A stretch of 51,876 bases of DNA, from positions 1 to 51,876 of IMG/VR virus record IMGVR_UViG_3300035698_034991. One strand, 5' to 3'. Origin of the DNA: a virus. This document shows positions 48,956 to 51,876 of the stretch, piece by piece. The translations under genes were made by a program, and so were the position numbers. Position 1 is the stretch's first letter. Every line of letters starts with the position of its first letter. A model generated the notes under the pieces. It made no database searches, was not told the DNA's origin, and saw only the letters and a program-made list of their open reading frames with translations.

Positions 48956-49326
48956 ACCTCAACGAACCATTAAAGACAGTAATCATTTTTCAGCAGGATA
49001 ACGACATGCCCGTCGAAAAAATGGTCGAAGCCGCTGCACATGCATTACTAAGGGTTGAATCCGAATGGTATTTTTTACTAGATATGTCAAATCAGTATCG
49101 AAAACCTTTGAAGGCGTCACTCCCGAAGTGCTCAATTAAAACAGTTATAGACAATGAAGATTTTGATCAAATAATAGAAAAGTGTAAGAAAGAAGGGCTT
49201 CCGTATGGCGTTGAACGTGCTTTCAAACGCAAGTCCAACAATCCAATTGTTTGCCTGGTTGTCGGACCAGACCTGAATTCAAAGGTAAATAAAGTTACTA
49301 GAAAGCTTAAAAAGCTTAAACAATGA
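48952..49326 (+). CDS. PTH2-like protein (peptidyl-tRNA hydrolase 2 fold)
   Basis: This is a 124-aa protein. The order of elements fits PTH2: a first strand LKTVIIFQQDNDMPVEKMVE, then AAAHALL (like the QxxHA helix), DFDQIIEKCKKEGLPYGVERA, and a final strand CLVVGPDLNSKVNKVT like the AIGP motif. PTH2 releases peptides from stalled peptidyl-tRNAs. The catalytic Lys near the start of the first helix is not clearly conserved and the DAG motif is absent, so it may be inactive or a DUF2000-type relative. It sits near DnaJ and the L12-like gene. Confidence 0.58.
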   Translation: MNLNEPLKTVIIFQQDNDMPVEKMVEAAAHALLRVESEWYFLLDMSNQYRKPLKASLPKCSIKTVIDNEDFDQIIEKCKKEGLPYGVERAFKRKSNNPIVCLVVGPDLNSKVNKVTRKLKKLKQ

Positions 49327-49472
49327 AAATCCGCTCCAAAACAACCCAAACAGAAAGATTTAGGCGTCGACGAAGACGTATGCAATTGGCGTTACTTGTT
49401 CAATACTTAACTTTGGAAAGATATAAAAAAATTGCAAAAATTTTACAAACATTTAAAAATGAACTTCCATGA
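49323..49472 (+). CDS. Tiny Arg-rich protein
   Basis: This is a 49-aa protein. ATG 49323 overlaps the previous stop (ATGA). A run of Arg at residues 14-19 and an otherwise helical, very basic sequence suggest nucleic-acid or ribosome binding. No more can be said. Confidence 0.5.
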   Translation: MKIRSKTTQTERFRRRRRRMQLALLVQYLTLERYKKIAKILQTFKNELP

Positions 49473-49509
49473 TGGATACTCCACTAGCCGCTACTGAGTT
49501 TGATATGAA

Positions 49510-49920
49510 ATGCCAGAGCTAAAGTCGGTCATAAGAAAAGGTCAGCTCTGGGTGCATTCGGATGCTATGGGTGCGTTTTTTGTGCAGACATTTAAAAACC
49601 CTGATGAAATTTCGAACGTAAATCCTCTTGCTTTGGCCGAAGAACGCTCTTTGTTCGATGGCGAAATGAAAATATTTTACCAGGGCGCAACATTTCTTAT
49701 ATTGGATGAACCAAACCCTTTTGGGAATATTTACCAGCATTCTAATTGGGCGAAGGCCATTGCAGAACTGGTAGAGCAAGGCGATAGTTTTTATTCGATA
49801 AAAGTTTTGGTTAGCAATCCATCAGTTGTGGTTGCCGATCTGCCAGTAAGCTGCAAACCAGAGGTTCTTCATATTATTGTCAATAAATCATTGTTTTTCG
49901 ATAATTTAAAACAATGTTAA
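49510..49920 (+). CDS. Unknown small beta protein
   Basis: This is a 136-aa protein. SVIRKGQLWV near the start and YQGATFLILDEPNPFG in the middle give a G-L...GxTFxxLDEP layout shared with the next gene and, loosely, with 38349. It is likely a small barrel of a family spread over this window. Start and stop are tightly packed, with the next gene overlapping by 7 bp. A preceding 37-bp gap can only encode a 16-codon peptide. Confidence 0.62.
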   Translation: MPELKSVIRKGQLWVHSDAMGAFFVQTFKNPDEISNVNPLALAEERSLFDGEMKIFYQGATFLILDEPNPFGNIYQHSNWAKAIAELVEQGDSFYSIKVLVSNPSVVVADLPVSCKPEVLHIIVNKSLFFDNLKQC

Positions 49921-50330
49921 GTGAAGATAAACAAAATATTTTGCCGATTGTTACAATCCCTAGAACAAAATTTTATAGTTTGTATATTGTAAATCTTGGC
50001 AATTTATTAAACAATAGAAACCTTAGAGCGGCTCCGTATAATATTGATAAAATAGGCATTAATCTTCCAGGTCGTTTGGTTGCAGACCCCAGTGAAACTA
50101 TTAGCAGAACAGACATACTACTGAAAGAAGGCACCACATTTATTTTGTCAGGAGAACCAGAATTTTGTTTTGATTTTTCTATTATTAATGTGTATAGGTG
50201 TAAATACCTTGTGACAGACAACGCCCAGCGGCTCGTCTTTGTGGCTTATAGATTACTGGCCAAGGCCAAAAACTCCGGCTCATTACCTAAACACAACCCT
50301 TGGCTTGGCGAAGCCTGTCTTGGCCGATGA
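49914..50330 (+). CDS. Unknown small beta protein, neighbour paralogue
   Basis: This is a 138-aa protein. LLKEGTTFILSGEP matches the YQGATFLILDEP segment of the preceding protein, supporting tandem duplication with strong divergence. The C-terminal region (RCKYLVTDNAQRLVFVAYRLL) is beta/alpha. Function unknown. It ends the operon; the next gene has its own promoter. Confidence 0.62.
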   Translation: MLSEDKQNILPIVTIPRTKFYSLYIVNLGNLLNNRNLRAAPYNIDKIGINLPGRLVADPSETISRTDILLKEGTTFILSGEPEFCFDFSIINVYRCKYLVTDNAQRLVFVAYRLLAKAKNSGSLPKHNPWLGEACLGR

Positions 50331-50401
50331 TCCGACAGCTATTGTTGTAACGAACAAACATTTATTGAACAATGCTATGATTACAATAGATTTTATTTAA
50401 G

Positions 50402-50431
50402 ATTTATTTCCGCCGCTCTTTAAGATATAAT
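50402..50431 (+). promoter_or_regulatory. Early-type promoter with near-leaderless start
   Basis: ATTTATTT at 50402-50409 and TATAAT at 50426-50431 keep the 24-bp spacing, with A in place of the first G. Only 8 bp separate the -10 from ATG 50440, so the peptidase message should be leaderless or nearly so. Confidence 0.65.
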
Positions 50432-50439
50432 ATTTGTAT

Positions 50440-51132
50440 ATGAAAAAGCTTGAAAAAATTCACAAAAAAGGAATTTTCTTTCTAACTTTTAAAGACAGGT
50501 ACGACCTCTGTATGCACTTTTTAAGGCTGCAAGAGTATTATGAATCGCCTGTCTATAAAGACTCCTGGTTTACAATTGTTGAATACATGGACTGGTATTC
50601 CAGAGAGCACGGTGATGGCACTTTCACATATCCAGGGGATTGGAGTGGGTTTAATGTTCCTAGCAAGACTATTCGCTCTTTGTATGGCCACAACCCTCAT
50701 TACCGACCTGATAACCCTTCCAAACCTGGCTACATTCTTGATCCAAACAATTATGATAGAACTATGTGGCAGGTAAAAAACCTGATCGAAGCCACTCATG
50801 ATGGAGAGTATTATCTTATTGGGTGTCTTGACGAAAAATCAAGCGTAATGAAACATGAAATTGCTCATGCTTTATTTTACCTTGATGCAGAATACAAAGA
50901 GGAGCAGAGTGCGAACCTTAGAGAAGCTCCGAAAGACCTTGTAAAGACTATTTCGGACGTTCTTGTAGAAATGGGTTATCATAAGTCAGTAATCGAAGAT
51001 GAATTTCAGGCTTATATGTCAACTGGGTTAAGCGAAAAAATGAACTTGCCAGAAATTCCCCAGGACGAAGTTAAGCAGTGTCGTGACAAGTTCGAAGAAA
51101 CGTTCAAAAAATTCTATAAAGAAGAGGGTTAG
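50440..51132 (+). CDS. HExxH zinc metallopeptidase-like protein
   Basis: This is a 230-aa protein. ATG 50440 is used; TTG 50434 is the only earlier option. VMKHEIAHALFYLD gives H139-E140 and H143, and a Glu in the later VIEDEFQAYM helix is a likely third ligand, the gluzincin arrangement. The N-terminal 130 residues are rich in Tyr and Trp and include a DWYSREHGDG patch. There is no signal peptide, so it acts in the cytoplasm. The substrate is unknown. Its mRNA appears to lack a leader. Confidence 0.75.
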   Translation: MKKLEKIHKKGIFFLTFKDRYDLCMHFLRLQEYYESPVYKDSWFTIVEYMDWYSREHGDGTFTYPGDWSGFNVPSKTIRSLYGHNPHYRPDNPSKPGYILDPNNYDRTMWQVKNLIEATHDGEYYLIGCLDEKSSVMKHEIAHALFYLDAEYKEEQSANLREAPKDLVKTISDVLVEMGYHKSVIEDEFQAYMSTGLSEKMNLPEIPQDEVKQCRDKFEETFKKFYKEEG

Positions 51133-51135
51133 AAC

Positions 51136-51603
51136 ATGGGGATGCTTATTTTTTGTATTGCCGGGATTTCTTTTGGGACGTGCGCATTCGCCTGGGTTTC
51201 AATACTTAGACCACAGATGATTTACAGGGAATGGTGTAAAGACACACCAATGATCGAAACGGTTAATAGCAGGCATGGCTCAGGGCCTTACAGAAGCAAA
51301 ATAACCGAGATAGAGAAGATAAAAAAACCAAAAAATGTTATCGCTCGCATTAAATGCAAGCATAAAATAAAGCTAAAAAAATGCATCGGCTGGACATGGC
51401 CACTAGAGGATTGTCCAACGTATTACGTTTTTGATTCAGCATGCACAAGATGTGGTGAAAGAAATCCAAGGTTTATGATAAAAAATAAACGCCGAGCGCT
51501 AAGTTTTCAGTTTATACATGATGCTGAAAAATATTTTTCTAAAAACAGAGGGCCTAATCAGGAGCCCAGAAACGGTATAATGCGACCGGGTGGTAAAAGA
51601 TAG
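51136..51603 (+). CDS. Membrane-anchored protein with zinc-like site
   Basis: This is a 155-aa protein. A hydrophobic helix at residues 3-25 anchors it, with the rest in the cytoplasm. Residues about 73-118 hold IKCKHKIKL, KKCIGW, EDC and CTRCGERNP, enough ligands for one zinc ribbon. It starts 3 bp after the peptidase gene and is co-transcribed. It is not recognised. Confidence 0.6.
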   Translation: MGMLIFCIAGISFGTCAFAWVSILRPQMIYREWCKDTPMIETVNSRHGSGPYRSKITEIEKIKKPKNVIARIKCKHKIKLKKCIGWTWPLEDCPTYYVFDSACTRCGERNPRFMIKNKRRALSFQFIHDAEKYFSKNRGPNQEPRNGIMRPGGKR

Positions 51604-51634
51604 ATAATTAAAGTATAAACAGCAAGGAGAGAAA

Positions 51635-51876
51635 ATGAAAAAAGCAATTTGGGAATTTTATTTAGATAAGAAAAGTGAATATCGCTGGAAGGCGATGGAT
51701 AAAAATGGAAACATCCTGTTTGTTAGTGCCGAAGGTTATAAAAACAAACAGGATGCCGAGCAATGTGCAAAAAGGGCAGGGTGGGGACCAAAGAAAGATG
51801 CAGATTCTACAACCTTTATCAAAAGCAAACCAAAGAAAAAAAATGTGGTTGAGGTGGTAAAAAGTTGGTTTTCCAA
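51635..51876 (+). CDS. DUF1508/YegP-like protein (partial, runs off the window)
   Basis: AAGGAGAGAAA precedes ATG 51635, the best ribosome-binding site in this stretch. The visible 80 residues begin with WEFYLDKKSEYRWKAMDKNG and continue with a GYKNKQDAEQCAKRAG segment, the pattern of the DUF1508 (YegP) domain: a beta-hairpin with WR, N-G, GY and a helix. Bacterial YegP-type proteins have no settled function. The reading frame is still open at the last base, so the C-terminus is missing. Confidence 0.7.
   Translation, partial: MKKAIWEFYLDKKSEYRWKAMDKNGNILFVSAEGYKNKQDAEQCAKRAGWGPKKDADSTTFIKSKPKKKNVVEVVKSWFS

Noticed and set aside
49472-49522. 16-codon ATG frame between the Arg-rich gene and the gene at 49510
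   Set aside because: Too short and without a ribosome-binding site; it overlaps the next gene start.
1-51876. CRISPR array, integrase or attachment site
   Set aside because: No regularly spaced repeat-spacer pattern, no recombinase and no flanking direct repeats were seen.

Overview
The window is an AT-rich, gene-dense stretch of a large tailed bacteriophage (myovirus-like, probably jumbo-sized). The evidence is tightly packed, overlapping genes; a late cluster of very large virion proteins on the minus strand; phage replication and recombination genes (primase, small family A DNA polymerase, DnaQ-type exonuclease, Mre11/Rad50-type nuclease); free-standing homing endonucleases; one tRNA; and a repeated promoter that resembles the early promoters of phage T4. 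The host cannot be read from the sequence.

Layout. Bases 1-15078 are mostly plus-strand accessory and nucleic-acid genes. They include a zinc/HARP-like protein, a cREC-type receiver domain, a DnaQ-like exonuclease, a ClpP-like protease, a PPP-type phosphatase, a macrodomain with an orphan macrodomain fragment and an HNH gene in front of it, a Thg1-like 3'-5' polymerase, a Pol-beta-type nucleotidyltransferase, an RNA ligase, a family A polymerase, a 2H phosphoesterase of the tRNA-ligase CPD type, tRNA-Arg(UCU) followed by an HNH gene, and small conserved genes, one with an in-frame amber codon. Bases 15075-32764 are the minus-strand virion cluster: six proteins of 237-1416 aa with LamG-like and FN3-like modules. 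It is invaded by two large repeat-rich homing endonucleases in opposite orientation and by a zinc-finger/HExxH gene pair. Bases 32889-37841 hold primase, a small HTH protein and a single-chain Mre11-Rad50 fusion. Bases 37886-44775 hold small unknown genes, a deaminase, AlkB, UvdE, an HxGH nucleotidyltransferase and a phage IF-1. Bases 44777-46328 are a minus-strand group of four small genes with a (TTTG)9 tract. Bases 46439-51876 hold an L12-CTD-like protein, DnaJ, a PTH2-like protein, small unknown genes, an HExxH peptidase and a partial DUF1508-like gene.

How it may work together. The most striking feature is a set of RNA-repair enzymes in the first 13 kb: 2H cyclic phosphodiesterase, cREC domain, RNA ligase, Thg1-like polymerase, nucleotidyltransferase and macrodomain. 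These could mend tRNAs cut by host anti-phage RNases. A second theme is translation control (IF-1, L12-like CTD, PTH2-like protein, tRNA-Arg, DnaJ). A third is DNA and nucleotide repair (AlkB, UvdE, deaminase, Mre11-Rad50). Ten plus-strand transcription units share one promoter architecture: GTTTAWAW followed, exactly 24 bp start-to-start, by TATNNT. Functions are assigned by motif reading only; no database search was run.
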